The notes: generated from the sequence alone by a model not told the origin. A DNA stretch of 27,415 nt from Chrysochromulina parva (GCA_002887195.1 PJAB01000413.1:1-27415), one strand, 5' to 3'; counted from the first letter of the stretch, positions 17,225 to 27,081 are shown. A program made the numbers and translations.

Positions 17225-18121
17225 CCATGGCCGTGAACATAATCCATAGGTGGCTAGCTGTCTTTCAAGAAAGCTGAGGGGGGGGCAGATGAAGTCGATA
17301 CAGGACTGTCACAACTGGCTGCGTCGCGTGATGCGTCTCCGCACGGCATCGATTAACGTCGTGGAGCTCAGTTTTAAAGCCGAGTCGATGAATTTAATAT
17401 TGTTCTTGTACACGAAGCGAGAGATGTGTAGTTGTACGCTACTTAGGCGCGTCTATCGTAGCTCGTCCAGGGAAATACGTATCCGATGCTACATGCTTCA
17501 TGCTGGCCGGGGAGTGGATGATGCACCCCGCCCGGCACGAGTGAGTCAGAAACGAAACCGGTGCGAAACGACCACGGGCAGCTAGGCACCACATGATGCC
17601 TTGAAGCTTGATAACAATGCTTGATAACTGCCGGTCTCGACACTGCACACTCCGAAGAGGTCTCCGTCGGGCATGCCCGGTCCCCGGCCGGTCGACGGCT
17701 CGTCGCGTGAGCGCCGGGATGGCCATGGCGCGCGATCGGGACGATGCGCGTCCGAAGGATGCGGTCCGGTCCGTCCCGGGTCGTGTTCCGGCACGGCACG
17801 TCGGCACCGTTGTAGCCTGTTAGCTTGCGTAGTTCCGTACTACCGTACATATTAGCCGTGATAGCTGTACGAGCGCGGTTAGAAAGGGGTTGTAAGAGGG
17901 GTGTTCGGATTATATACGACAATCGAGATTCGGAACCCGCAGCACGCGCGATTGTACACGAATCAGCACGTCAACGCTCGCTCCGCGGCTCCTCCGACCG
18001 ATACCGCTCCGACACGCGCTGCCGGTGACGCCGCTCGCCGCCTGCTCTTCAGGGCCACACGGCACCTACGCGCACCTCGTCTGGTGAAAAATATGCGCCT
18101 CGCTATGGCTCTGCACACTGC
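17225..18121. other. Gene-poor region, about 900 bp
   Basis: 3' flanks of the TPR gene (plus) and of SUDS3 (minus). Only short open frames occur, in mutually overlapping frames and without protein-like features. The composition is mixed, with an A/T-richer part at 17380-17480. I see no tRNA, repeat array or mobile element. Confidence 0.5.
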
Positions 18122-19424
18122 TCACACAAAGGGCGTCGTCGCCGGCCATGACGGCGGCGACGACGCGCGCCCCGGTCGCATCCCTTGCTGCGCAGGCCGG
18201 AAGGCATAGCGGCCGGTGCGGAGCTGTTCAACGCGGGGCGAGAGACGAGCAGCGCAGAATATGAGCGTCGAAGAGCGGGGTGTGCACGAGATGCGCAAGC
18301 GCCATGGGTGATCGGGCCTCCGAGCATTTACCTGAGCGAGCGTCACCTTGAGTTTGGTGGAATCGGAATCACGCAAGGTCACTTCGACAGCATTCATCGC
18401 GTGCACCACCCAAGTGTTGTCGACCCGTTGCCCCTGCTGCAGGACGATCACCGGCATGCCGCGCTCGAGAGCGAGGCCGTTACAATGGAGCATCTGGCGC
18501 TGTTTGTCGAAATACGCGTCAGTGGCGTTGGCGCTGTTGGCGGCCTCGGTGGCGCCTGACGCCGCATTCCGCACGCTGTAATGGTCGACATTGGTGTTGA
18601 GCTCCTCAAGATCGGCCTTGATTTCCTCTGGCTTCAGCCGAGCGAACGAGGTTGGCAGGCAGCCGGTCGGCTCAAGCGCCTGCTTGCGCCCCTTGCCGTC
18701 AGTAGGGGTCGAGCTGCCTGCGGACGGGCCGTCGCCGCCCAAGGTTTTCACCTTTTTACGCTTCTCTTCGATGCTGTCGATGAGCCGACTCTTGAAGAAT
18801 TCTAGCTGGGCCTGTGCAGCGAGAATCACCACGCGCCGTTTGGATGGGTCGTTTGGGTGGGCTCAGGCTCTGCCTGGCTACTACTGCCAACCCTCTGGCT
18901 GGCTGCGCTGCTGTAGGCGGTTACGTGGACGCTCAGAGTGGCAAAGAGCAGCCATGGCGCGCCGAGAGGCGCGTTGGCGGACAGCGCACCCTCGTCTCAT
19001 CCTCGGCCTGCTTCTTCTCGCACTCGTACAGCGCATCGACGTTTGCAATCTCCCTCTTGCGTATGAAGTTCAGATACGCCATCTTCTCCTTCTTCTTCTG
19101 TTCGTGCGGCTCCAGGGCCTCGATGAGAGCCGGGTGCGTGCCTGCGGGATGCGGCATCGCTGGCCGTCAGCCGTAGAGCGATGCAGGCGTGGCGGAAGCG
19201 CCTGCCATGTGAGGCAGACAAGGCAGGCAAGACGAACCGTACAAGATTGAATCGAGCTCTGCCTTCCACGGAGCCGTGGCAGCGGCGGCGTCGTCCATGG
19301 CTTCGTCCTCAGCGTCCAGAGCATCCGCAGCAGCAGCAGCGTCAGGCGCAACGGCGGTTGGGACTGCGCCGCGTCGCGAGCCGGCGCGCCCTGCTGCCGC
19401 GCTCCCTCCTCGGGCAGCCGACAT
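18122..19424 (-). CDS. SUDS3: Sds3/SUDS3-like subunit of the Sin3 histone deacetylase complex (4 exons)
   Basis: Join on the minus strand: 19424-19238, 19141-18990, 18811-18332 and 18223-18122, giving 306 residues. Introns are 96, 178 and 108 bp, all GT..AG, phases 1, 0 and 0. Splicing joins EKKQAEDETR to AQLEFFKSRL, making the continuous Sds3 coiled coil that dimerises the protein and contacts Sin3/HDAC. It also joins SDSTKLKVTLAQ to LRTGRYAFRP, matching the C-terminal small domain of SUDS3/BRMS1 with its SDSTK..LGQL signature. The N-terminus (MSAARGG) is Ala-rich and acidic. A later ATG inside exon 1 is an alternative start. Expected nuclear, scaffolding histone deacetylation. Unlike the introns of the NEK gene next door, these three have no minisatellite. 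Confidence 0.82.
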
Positions 19425-19611
19425 AAAGGCGGAGAAAATAATAATTTGTTACGACTAAAACTTTCGAGCCCTTTTATGTGAGTCAAGCCACACGCAAGTT
19501 ACGACGGATTGTAGGATTCCGTCGCCGTCCGACTCATATCTTGAGCGGGACGGGTGTGGTCTCCCCGTCCTAAGAATTTGTGTAGGGGACTGTAGGGGTG
19601 GGGAGAAAAAA
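19425..19611. promoter_or_regulatory. 187-bp divergent promoter between SUDS3 and the NEK kinase
   Basis: The shortest head-to-head interval in the window. It is A/T-rich near SUDS3 and ends in a purine-rich stretch (GGGGAGAAAAAA) directly before the kinase ATG. A 7-bp inverted repeat GGACGGG/CCCGTCC (19548-19554 and 19564-19570) with a 9-nt spacer is a possible protein-binding site. Confidence 0.55.
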
Positions 19612-22600
19612 ATGGAAAAGCTGTCCAATGGTTCCCAGCTGGCAGCGCAGCTGCTGGCCGCGCAGCTCGGATCGCTCCTCGGGCCGAACACCTGCGGGCC
19701 CGAGGATTTCGAGCGGGTCAAAGCACTCGGGCAGGGTTCGCACGGCACAACAAGGCTCGTCCGGCGCAAGCACGACGGGCGGCTCGTGTGCAGCAAGCAC
19801 GTCCCCACGGAGCGCTTCCCCAAGGTGGCCAGCCAGGTGGTGCGCGAGGTGGAGATTCTCATGATGTGCGACGGTCATCCGCACATCATCGGCTTCATCG
19901 GCGCCTTTGTGACCGCCGATGGACTCGACATCGTGCAGGAGTTTGCCGAGGGCGGCACGCTACAGCAGCGAATCGACCGACGGCGCGAGCTGCAGGATCC
20001 GCTGCTCGAGAGCGAGGTGCTGGATACCTTCATCCAGCTGACGGGCGCACTCGAGCATCTGCACTCCCACAAGGTGCTCCATCGTGACCTGAAGCCAGCG
20101 AACGTCTTCTTCGACCGTCGCAACCTCGCGCGCCTAGGCGACTTTGGCATTGCGGCGATCGCAAAGTGAGCGCCCGCGCCCATCCTGGCCACAGCGGCCG
20201 TCGTGTTCCACGCCGCACCTCCCGCACCGCATCGCGCCGCCGCCGCGTGCCCTCGGCGACGCGCGCGCACTCTCACGTTGGCCCACTGCCACTGATGACC
20301 ACTGATGACTAATGATGACCACTGATGACCACTGATGACCACTGATGACCTCTCTCCCGTTGGCCCACCCTTCCCGGGCTGCGCTCATCGGCTGACGACC
20401 GCTGATGACCACTGATGGCCACTGATGACCGCTGAGGGCCCATTGCCTCATTTGGGTGCGCCACGATCCGCAGCGACAGCCGGCACGCGGAGCCCTCCGT
20501 TCTGGGAACACCCCTCTATCTCGCTCCCGAGCTCATCTCGGGCCAGCCGAGCGGCACTGCCACGGACCTCTGGGCCTTGGGAGTCGTTCTCTACGAGATG
20601 GTCGCGCTGCGTCACCCGTTCGCGGCGGAGAACCTCGCCGCTCTCGCGATCAAGATCTGTGCGGCGAACTACGACCCCCTCTCGAGCTGCGTGGGCCTGA
20701 AGCAGGCCGCGAGTGCTAATGGGGGGGGCAGTCCAGCTGCGAGCTACTACTCCGCCGAGCTGCTCGCCCTGCCCAGCCGGTGCGCACGATGATGGCCTCT
20801 GATGGCCTCTGATGGCCTCTGATGGCCTCTGATAGCCTCTGATGGCCTCTGATGGCCTCTGACCCCCCTCCCCCGCCCGCCCGCCCGCACGGACCCCCGG
20901 GCCCCCCCGTACCCCTATCTCACTCCCGCTTCGCCCCGCCCCCCCCCCTCGCCTGACACGTGGCCACGCAGGCTTCTCCAAGTACACCCGGAGCTCAGAC
21001 CGCCCGCCACGGCGCTCCTCGCCGATCCGCTGCTCAGGGCACATCGGTGCTTCTTCGCGGAGTCGGCCGAACGTTGCCACGAGAGCGCTCGGAATCTGTG
21101 CGAGCTGAGCAACGGGAGATCGGCGGGAGGTCAGCCCGAGCTCCAATCTCCGACCTCCAGTGCTCCCGCCGATTCCCTGGCGAGTGTCGCCGCCGCTCCC
21201 GCCCACACAACGAAGGGGCGGCGCGCGGGCGGGCACTCGGACGCAGTCTTGGGCGGGCACTTGGACGCCGACGGTGGCGGCGCGAGCGGCTCGGCGGCCG
21301 CGGACAATGGCGAGCTACACCGATGGGAAGCTTCTCTGGCGCTTCGGCTGGCCGAGTACCAGATGGCGTGCATGCATGCGACGCTCCTAGAGGAGGCGGC
21401 GGAGGCGCGCTACTCCCGCGATGCACTGCTCGCTCGGGTCGAGGCAGACTTCGAGGCGGAGCGCCGTGTGGAGCGCCGGCTGCTGCGCGACGAGATGGAG
21501 GCGATGGAGCGCTTCGCGTACGAGAGCATGCGTGAGGTGCTCCTCCGCCATGGGCAGCTCGACGCTCGCGAGGCATCCCTCGTGGCGCGCTCGAGCGCCA
21601 TCTTGGGCGCGGTCGGCGCGCCGACGGACGCCGAACGCGCCGTCGCCGCCGCTGCTGCTGGAGGGTTGCTGTACGTGCCGCGACGAGGACGAGAGACGAC
21701 AGGAGAGCCAGGGACAGCGGTCGATGCGGAGGTGTCGGTGCCATGGGCGAGCATCTCATCGAGCATCTCAATCCTTGCGCAGCCTGCACGGCACACGCCC
21801 TCGCGTCTGACTCCCTCGCCTTCGGAGTCTCTCCCTTCCAAAGATGGATCCGTCGGTCTCCCTTCCAAAGATGGATCCGTCGACCGGGAGAATGGCGTCG
21901 CGTCGCCCAGTCCCGCCCTGCGTGCCGCTTCGACCGCTCTGCACGACGCCACGGCCGCCGCCGCCACGCATGCCGCCACACATAACGCCCTGCCTGCCGC
22001 CGGGACCAGCGTGCCCCCCATCGTGGGTGGCATTCCGGGCTGGGCGGAGGCGATCCGCGAGCTCGCAGGGCGAGATTCGACGGAGCCGCGCGCGCACTCG
22101 TGCGAGGTGGGCGCGGACGAGGAGCCGCGGGCCTCGAGCGACCGAGGAGGTTCGAGTAAGCTCGAGGAGCTCAAGCCGCTGGAGCTGCTGCGGTCTCTGC
22201 GAGAGGCGGAGGAGATGCTGCATGCTCGCGAGCTCCAGGTGCATGCGCTCAAGCAGATGAAGAAGCGCGAGGAGCAGATTAAGCTTATCTCGCGGCACGT
22301 GCGCTCCATTGCGACGCGTGCCTTCGAGGGATGGCGTCGCGCGCTGCTCCACTCGAGGGCTGAACGCGCTCTCGCCTCCAAGGATGAGCAGATCGCGCAG
22401 CTCAGCGCGAGGTTGCGTCGGATGGCCGCCGCCATCACCGACGGAGAGGATAGGAACACTGCCCTCGCGGCCGCCGCCGAGGTGCTCTCGCTCATCATGC
22501 ACGACGGTACGATGGGATCGCCGGTGGAGCTGGCGGAGGTGGGCGGCGTCGCCGACGAGCGCAGCCGCAAGGTGGGCAGCGCCACTAAGGCCAGCAGCTC

Positions 22601-23951
22601 TTCGTATCAGCATGCCTCGTCCAAGCCGCCACTACGGCGCAACTCAAGTGGCCACGTGGCGAGCCCACTCGGCGAGGGACTGACCCTTTTTGAACGGGGA
22701 GGCCATGGCGGCCACTTTGGAGCCGGTGGCTCTCGCGAAGGCGGCCCTGGTTCCACGTGCTTCGGTGAGAATGGGCGTGAGGCAGCGCGGGAGGCGAACG
22801 GGCCCGCCGCGGCCGAGCAGCGCTCACGCAGCCTGGGCAAGCAGCGATCGCGCGAGTTGCAGCTTCAGGCGGATAGCGAGCAGGGGGCGCGCTCGCCCGG
22901 CGGCCTGTACGAGCGGGGGCTCAAGCAACGCCAGAAGCGTGAGGCCGCCATTTCGCGCCGGAGGCGCGAGCGAGAGGCGGCCGAGATTGCGAACTGCACC
23001 TTCAAACCTTTGACTCAGACGGCCAGCGATGCGCCGGGGCGTGAAGGCACTCGTGAACGGCTCAGGGGCGACACCAGCTCGCCACTGCCTGGGGGCGAGG
23101 GCGGCAAGGGCCCTCGGGGCGGCGGCAACAACATGCGTGTGGAGAAGGGATTGGAGATCGAGCCTCCGGCACATGGCGTGACCGGTAGAAGAAACGGGCT
23201 GAACTCCCCCCTTGCACACACGCACATCGAGGCCGCAGAGCATAGCATGCACGGCTCTTCCAGCGGCATCTGGGGTGCGCAGCTCGACGACTCTCATCGA
23301 ACGCTGATGACCACTGATGACCACTGATGACCACTGATGACCACTGATGACCACTGATTGCTTCCCTCATCAGGTGGGCAGCTCGACGGCGATGGCGCCG
23401 ATGGCCTTTCATCGGCCGAGCAGCATCAGTACCCTTCGCAGCCGCTGCCACCGAGCCCGAGTGCACTCGTCGAGAGTAACCGCATGCCTCTTCACACGAT
23501 GGACTCGACGCGTGGCACGGCGCAATCACTGATTATGTCCACCATCATGTCCGCCCTCCCCAAGGCTCTCGATTCGTATCGAGAGCGGCGGCGCACCACG
23601 AGCACGTCTGGCGCGGCGGCCGGCGTGCCGGCGGCCGCACCCCCACTTGCTCACTCCGCGTACGCGGCGGCGCTGCGCCCGAGCACGCCCTACCACCGTC
23701 CCGACTCACGCGCCGACTCACCAGCCCTCGGTTCACCCGCACACTATTCGACTGACATCGCGGAGGCCGCCGCGCGCGGCTCGCCCTTCAGCTCTCCTCC
23801 CTATTCGTCCACTCTCGGATCGACAGTCTACTCGACAGCCTCTGCCGCGGGCGACCTGCCGCGCGCGCGCGAAAAGGTGGACGCGCACGTGCTGCCGCTC
23901 GGGGCCGCCGCGTACTCCTCCGACGTCGTCTCTGAGGATGAGCTGATGTGA
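19612..23951 (+). CDS. NEK-like serine/threonine kinase with long coiled-coil tail (4 exons)
   Basis: Join 19612-20165, 20474-20779, 20972-23274 and 23374-23951, 1246 residues; intron phases 2, 2 and 1. The kinase domain (about 34-311) has the Gly-loop GQGSHG (40-45), K62, HRDLKPAN (D159), DFG (D177), GTPLYLAPE (E204), DLWALGVVLYEM and a closing LLADPLLRAH, so it should be active. NIMA-related kinases act at centrosomes, cilia and mitosis. Each splice restores the kinase or tail frame across repeat-filled introns. The tail has helices at about 436-495 and 682-775, the latter with a Sfi1/IQ-like AFEGWRRALLHSRAERA. A CTFKP motif of the kind seen in flagellar and cytoskeletal proteins lies near 960, followed by a Ser/Pro-rich end. 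A 27-bp tandem duplication (SKDGSVGLP, near 21833-21886) lies in the linker. Confidence 0.85.
20166..20473 (+). other. NEK intron 1 (308 bp) with ACTGATGACC repeats
   Basis: GT at 20166, AG at 20472-20473. It joins DFGIAAIA to DSRHAEPSVLGTPLYLAPE through a codon split 2+1. Decamers of ACTGATGACC fill 20291-20350 (six units), and a second block of five (GCTGACGACC to GCTGAGGGCC) fills 20391-20440. The gap between them is unrelated sequence. Confidence 0.85.
20780..20971 (+). other. NEK intron 2 (192 bp) with GATGGCCTCT repeats and a C-rich tract
   Basis: GT at 20780, AG at 20970-20971. Splicing gives LLALPSR-LLQVHPELRPP, the usual end of a kinase domain. Seven GATGGCCTCT decamers occupy 20791-20860, one with a single change. 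They are followed by a strongly C-rich stretch (about 20863-20950) acting as a long polypyrimidine tract. Confidence 0.85.
23275..23373 (+). other. NEK intron 3 (99 bp) with CTGATGACCA repeats and a 16-bp flanking duplication
   Basis: GT at 23275, AG at 23372-23373, phase 1. Reading through would hit TGA in the repeats, so splicing is needed. Five CTGATGACCA decamers fill 23304-23353. GGTGCGCAGCTCGACG (23274-23289) recurs as GGTGGGCAGCTCGACG (23373-23388), one mismatch in 16. The copies start at the donor and acceptor junctions. Confidence 0.82.
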
Positions 23952-24272
23952 ATGTCTCCGTCGAGAGGTGTGAAGGTCTCCGTCGCTCCGAGATGAGCAG
24001 CCGCCGCTGCCGCTCACTCTTGGCAGTAGGATGGGCCCCGGCGACATGGAATACGGGTGGTAACGCTGTGATCCGAAGTCATGCTGGCCGCGTTTGCGCC
24101 GCTGCTGTGCGAATTCACATCCAAATGACCATGTACCGTTCGTTATCATCTCAGCCATGCACCGCCCGCCGCGTAGTGCAAAATTCGCTCAATAGTGTAA
24201 ATCTCAACTTCATCTTTCATGATCCCATGTGTCCCCCTGTTCCGTACTACATACCTTAACCGACATGTACGC
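23952..24272. other. Convergent 3' intergenic region
   Basis: 321 bp between the stops of the NEK-like kinase (plus) and the aspartic protease (minus). It is A/T-richer toward 24170-24260. No supported coding region. It should contain both 3' UTRs and poly(A) signals; I see no canonical AATAAA. Confidence 0.45.
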
Positions 24273-25796
24273 TCACCAATCGGGCGACTTTTCGACAGCC
24301 TTAGCGAACCCGAGCCGACTCTGTCCAAAGTCGAAGACGGTGAAGTATTGCGAGAGGAAGATGTCCCCAAGAATCCATAGCGGACCCGCAGGCGGCGGCA
24401 CGTCCATGCCCATGATGCCGAGCGCACACTGGCTCTTGCCAAACAAGGAGAATTCGAGCACGTACTGTGAGCCGGTAAGCTCGAAGTCGCGCCCCGCGAT
24501 GACGAAACTGAGCGTGGGGAGGCGCGAAACCACATCGCACGGGATGGTGATCTGACCGCCGCCGCTCTCCGCGTCGAGCGACCCCTCCTCGGGCTCGGGC
24601 TCCTCGAGGCCCAGCGAGCGCACGATCTGCGCCACGACGTGCTTCGGGCCCACGAGTAGAGAGGTACCTGTGTCGGCGATGGCGGCCGTGCCGGCCACAA
24701 TCTTGTGGCCGCCCAGACGGATCTCCTCCAGCGCGAACTGCCAGTACGCGGCGCGCGTCACGGGCACGTATGTGAGCGCGCCCGTGTAGCACCGGTTGTC
24801 GACGCCGCCGAGCATTAGTACGCCGCCTTGGCCGTCGTGCTGCGGCGTGCCCCCAGGAGCAGGCATCAAGCTCGTGTCCGCCTGGCGAGACAGGTAGAAG
24901 GCGAAAAGAGGCTCAGCGAGCTGTCCCGCTTTGTAGAGCTGCTCGAAGATTGGCGGTGTGCCGTCGATGGCGATCGCTCCAAAGCCGAGACCGAGGATTC
25001 CGTCGAACTTGGTAATCGCGAACGAGACGCCCGGCTCCGAGGTCGCTTCGGCAAAGGTGACGTTGGGCAGGCTCAGACCGCCGACGACGAGCGTGTCGAT
25101 CGAGGTGAAGCCCGCCATCGATCCCGAGCCGTACCGAATAGAGAAGGGCTTGCCCACCTGCCTGTACGTGCTCGACTGCTCGGAGGCGTACCGCTTGTGC
25201 AGTAGGCACGCAATGTTGAAGCCCTTGCACCGCGACGAGGGCACCCACAGGTTGCCTGAGCCCGTGTCGAAGACCACGGTGAACTTTTGCGGCGGCGTAC
25301 CCAGGGCGATCTCGCCATAGTACTGCGCATTCATGAAGTCCTTGAGCGCCACGTAAGGCAGCGGTGTCGTCGACGAATCGGCCCGATGCGGCTCCGAAAC
25401 ACTCATCGATGTCGCGTCATCCGCATCGCCGAGGCGGCATTTGGCGACGCACTGGTCCTCCTTCCTGGAGCTGCTGCTTTCCGCATGTGCTTTCCGCAGC
25501 GCCATCGTGACCACATTCATCGCCTGTAGGTCAAAGGCCTCGAGGAGCTCATGCCGCGCGATACGGGGCACCTTGCTAAGACGAATGGCATGGACGCCCG
25601 GTGCCCTGGGGACGGATGTATCAGACGGCATGTGTGCAGAGAGGAGGAGGACTGCGAACAGCGACGCAAAGGAGGCGAGCGCGCCGACCACTGCGAGAGG
25701 CGATACCGAGAAACGTGGACGCGGTGGGAATCCGAAAGCCGTGTACGCGGCCTCCGATGCTGGCGCCGCGATTGATCGCGACAGTGGTAATCGCAT
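24273..25796 (-). CDS. Pepsin-family (A1) aspartic protease, cathepsin D-like
   Basis: 507 residues from the ATG at 25796 (MRLPLSRSIAAPA). The frame is open far upstream, but that part overlaps the next gene and is not protein-like. A hydrophobic helix at about 28-52 (SPLAVVGALASFASLFAVLLL) is a signal anchor or long signal peptide. A propeptide-like region follows (ASMALRKA-type Arg/Lys-rich helix, then a Ser/Asp-rich linker). The mature enzyme starts near PLPYVALKDFMNAQYYGEIALGTP. Both catalytic motifs are intact: VVFDTGSGNLWVPS (D177) and IADTGTSLL (D375), with flap Tyr222 (IRYGSGS). The C-terminal LWILGDIFLSQYFTVFDF is typical of A1 enzymes. Expected in an acidic compartment (lysosome/vacuole) or secreted. 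A short acidic insert (EEPEPEEG) follows the second catalytic motif. Single exon. Confidence 0.92.
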   Translation of the reverse strand: MRLPLSRSIAAPASEAAYTAFGFPPRPRFSVSPLAVVGALASFASLFAVLLLSAHMPSDTSVPRAPGVHAIRLSKVPRIARHELLEAFDLQAMNVVTMALRKAHAESSSSRKEDQCVAKCRLGDADDATSMSVSEPHRADSSTTPLPYVALKDFMNAQYYGEIALGTPPQKFTVVFDTGSGNLWVPSSRCKGFNIACLLHKRYASEQSSTYRQVGKPFSIRYGSGSMAGFTSIDTLVVGGLSLPNVTFAEATSEPGVSFAITKFDGILGLGFGAIAIDGTPPIFEQLYKAGQLAEPLFAFYLSRQADTSLMPAPGGTPQHDGQGGVLMLGGVDNRCYTGALTYVPVTRAAYWQFALEEIRLGGHKIVAGTAAIADTGTSLLVGPKHVVAQIVRSLGLEEPEPEEGSLDAESGGGQITIPCDVVSRLPTLSFVIAGRDFELTGSQYVLEFSLFGKSQCALGIMGMDVPPPAGPLWILGDIFLSQYFTVFDFGQSRLGFAKAVEKSPDW

Positions 25797-26124
25797 TGGT
25801 CGCGCCTGTGGCGAAGCCGCCACAAGTCGCACGCCGACGTCCACTCGACTTGCCCGTGCAAAAGTCCAAGTAGTCACCGAGCAGTGTGAATGTACGCCGG
25901 TCCGGTGTCTTGGGTGTCGAATTCTAAACATTGGCTGTGAATGAGATGACAAGTATCGAGCTACCCGACAGTTCTGTAGGGACCCCCTGATGAAAGGTGG
26001 TCCCTTGACAGCCGAAGTATGCGCCGACTGGGTTTGCCGCCGTCCCCGGTTGCGTCCACCTCTTGGTCCACCTGTGCAGGGTCTCGGTCGCTCCAGCGTT
26101 GTGCGTTGATGAATGTGAGCACTT
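25797..26124. other. Intergenic region upstream of the protease
   Basis: 328 bp between two minus-strand genes: the 3' flank of the four-TM protein and the promoter/5' UTR of the protease. The minus strand is free of stops in one frame for much of it, but I see no conserved protein features. No repeats. Confidence 0.4.
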
Positions 26125-27081
26125 CTATATGTATGTAAGGTCCTCCGCGCGCGAGCCCCCGCCAACGAGCTCCACACCGTCCTCACAACCATGCTCACAA
26201 CGTCTCCTATCACTACGTCGTGCCGGGGGAGCCTCAACAGACGATGGACGAGGAGTCGGAGCAATCTCAAGTCTTCGGTCAGGGGTATCGTACTGCCGAC
26301 CGCGTGCCTGCTGCTCTCGCCGGCTGCGGCTTGAGAAGAAGAGCGCTGGGCGGCGACGGGCACATGCATGCCGGGCACGTGGCACGTCTCGACCATCGTC
26401 CTCGTCGGCCCCCCCGTGTGCAGCGACGCTGAATGCTCCTCCGGTGGCGCCACGCTCCTCGGGAAGGCCCGCCTCCGTGACTGAGGCTGACAGGGCCAGA
26501 GCGAGCTGCATGGCGTCCTGGTCCTCATACGAGCCCTCCGCCCCAGCCTCACCCTCCCTTTGCTCCGCCCTCGTCGTGCTTTGTGGGCGCTGGCGCCGCC
26601 GTGGCAACGGGATGCGACTCGTCTCAATGTCGAACGCAGCGGCCGTAGCACAGTTGCCAACCGAGCACGACAGCAGCACGCAGGCGCTCAGGATCGCCAT
26701 GTCCTTGAGCAACGTGCGGTTGCGACTCGTATCTTCCAGATTGCGCATCTCCCAGGTCATGAAGACTCGGAATGCGATCATGACGGCGGAGTAGACGACC
26801 CACAGCCAGTAAGCCCATGGAAACTGGCAGAAGACGCCGAACACCAGGGCGAGGACCGGGACGGTCGCAGCACCCACCAGCGGCCAGAACCAAATCAGCT
26901 CTGTCAGCATCGGCTTGCTGAAGTGGTCGATTATGGCATCGATGCCGCCTTCGAGGGGCATGCCATCGGGTGTTAGCTGCAAGAACAGCGCGGCCAGTCC
27001 TATGACGTCCATTACGGCGCACACCAGCAGCCACATACGGGCCTCAAGTGTCGGTCCGAGATGCGATTTCCGGGGCGGCAT
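26125..27081 (-). CDS. Four-TM membrane protein with a C-terminal ubiquitin-interacting motif
   Basis: 318 residues from the ATG at 27081. Four hydrophobic helices lie at about 16-36, 59-84, 87-110 and 125-150, the third rich in Trp/Tyr/Phe (FPWAYWLWVVYSAVMIAF). I do not recognise the family. After a short Arg-rich linker comes EDQDAMQLALALSASVTE (about 185-203; nucleotides 26473-26529). This fits the ubiquitin-interacting motif: acidic cluster, then Ala and Ser at the conserved helix positions and a trailing acidic residue. The final about 110 residues are Arg/Ala-rich and may include an unrecognised intron, so the C-terminus is uncertain. A role as a membrane-bound ubiquitin receptor or trafficking adaptor is inference. 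Confidence 0.65.
   Translation of the reverse strand: MPPRKSHLGPTLEARMWLLVCAVMDVIGLAALFLQLTPDGMPLEGGIDAIIDHFSKPMLTELIWFWPLVGAATVPVLALVFGVFCQFPWAYWLWVVYSAVMIAFRVFMTWEMRNLEDTSRNRTLLKDMAILSACVLLSCSVGNCATAAAFDIETSRIPLPRRRQRPQSTTRAEQREGEAGAEGSYEDQDAMQLALALSASVTEAGLPEERGATGGAFSVAAHGGADEDDGRDVPRARHACARRRPALFFSSRSRREQQARGRQYDTPDRRLEIAPTPRPSSVEAPPARRSDRRRCEHGCEDGVELVGGGSRAEDLTYI

Noticed and set aside
17439..17922. Minus-strand open frames downstream of the TPR gene
   Set aside because: Several overlapping frames of similar length with no conserved motif, helix pattern or hydrophobic segment.
20291..20440. C/D-box snoRNA from TGATGA and CTGA strings in NEK intron 1
   Set aside because: Both boxes arise from every repeat unit. 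There is no spaced C/D pair with a guide and no terminal stem.
20134..20511. Minus-strand SGHQWSSVVI decapeptide repeats over the NEK introns (also 22824-23529)
   Set aside because: Same artefact from a 10-bp period repeated three times per 10 codons. These segments are introns of the plus-strand kinase.
5701..23373. CRISPR array from the 10-11 bp repeats
   Set aside because: The units are contiguous without spacers, too short for CRISPR repeats, and lie in eukaryotic introns with no cas genes.
25797..26660. N-terminal extension of the aspartic protease to 26660
   Set aside because: It overlaps the four-TM gene, is Arg/His-rich without protein features, and the internal ATG at 25796 opens a normal signal-anchor sequence.
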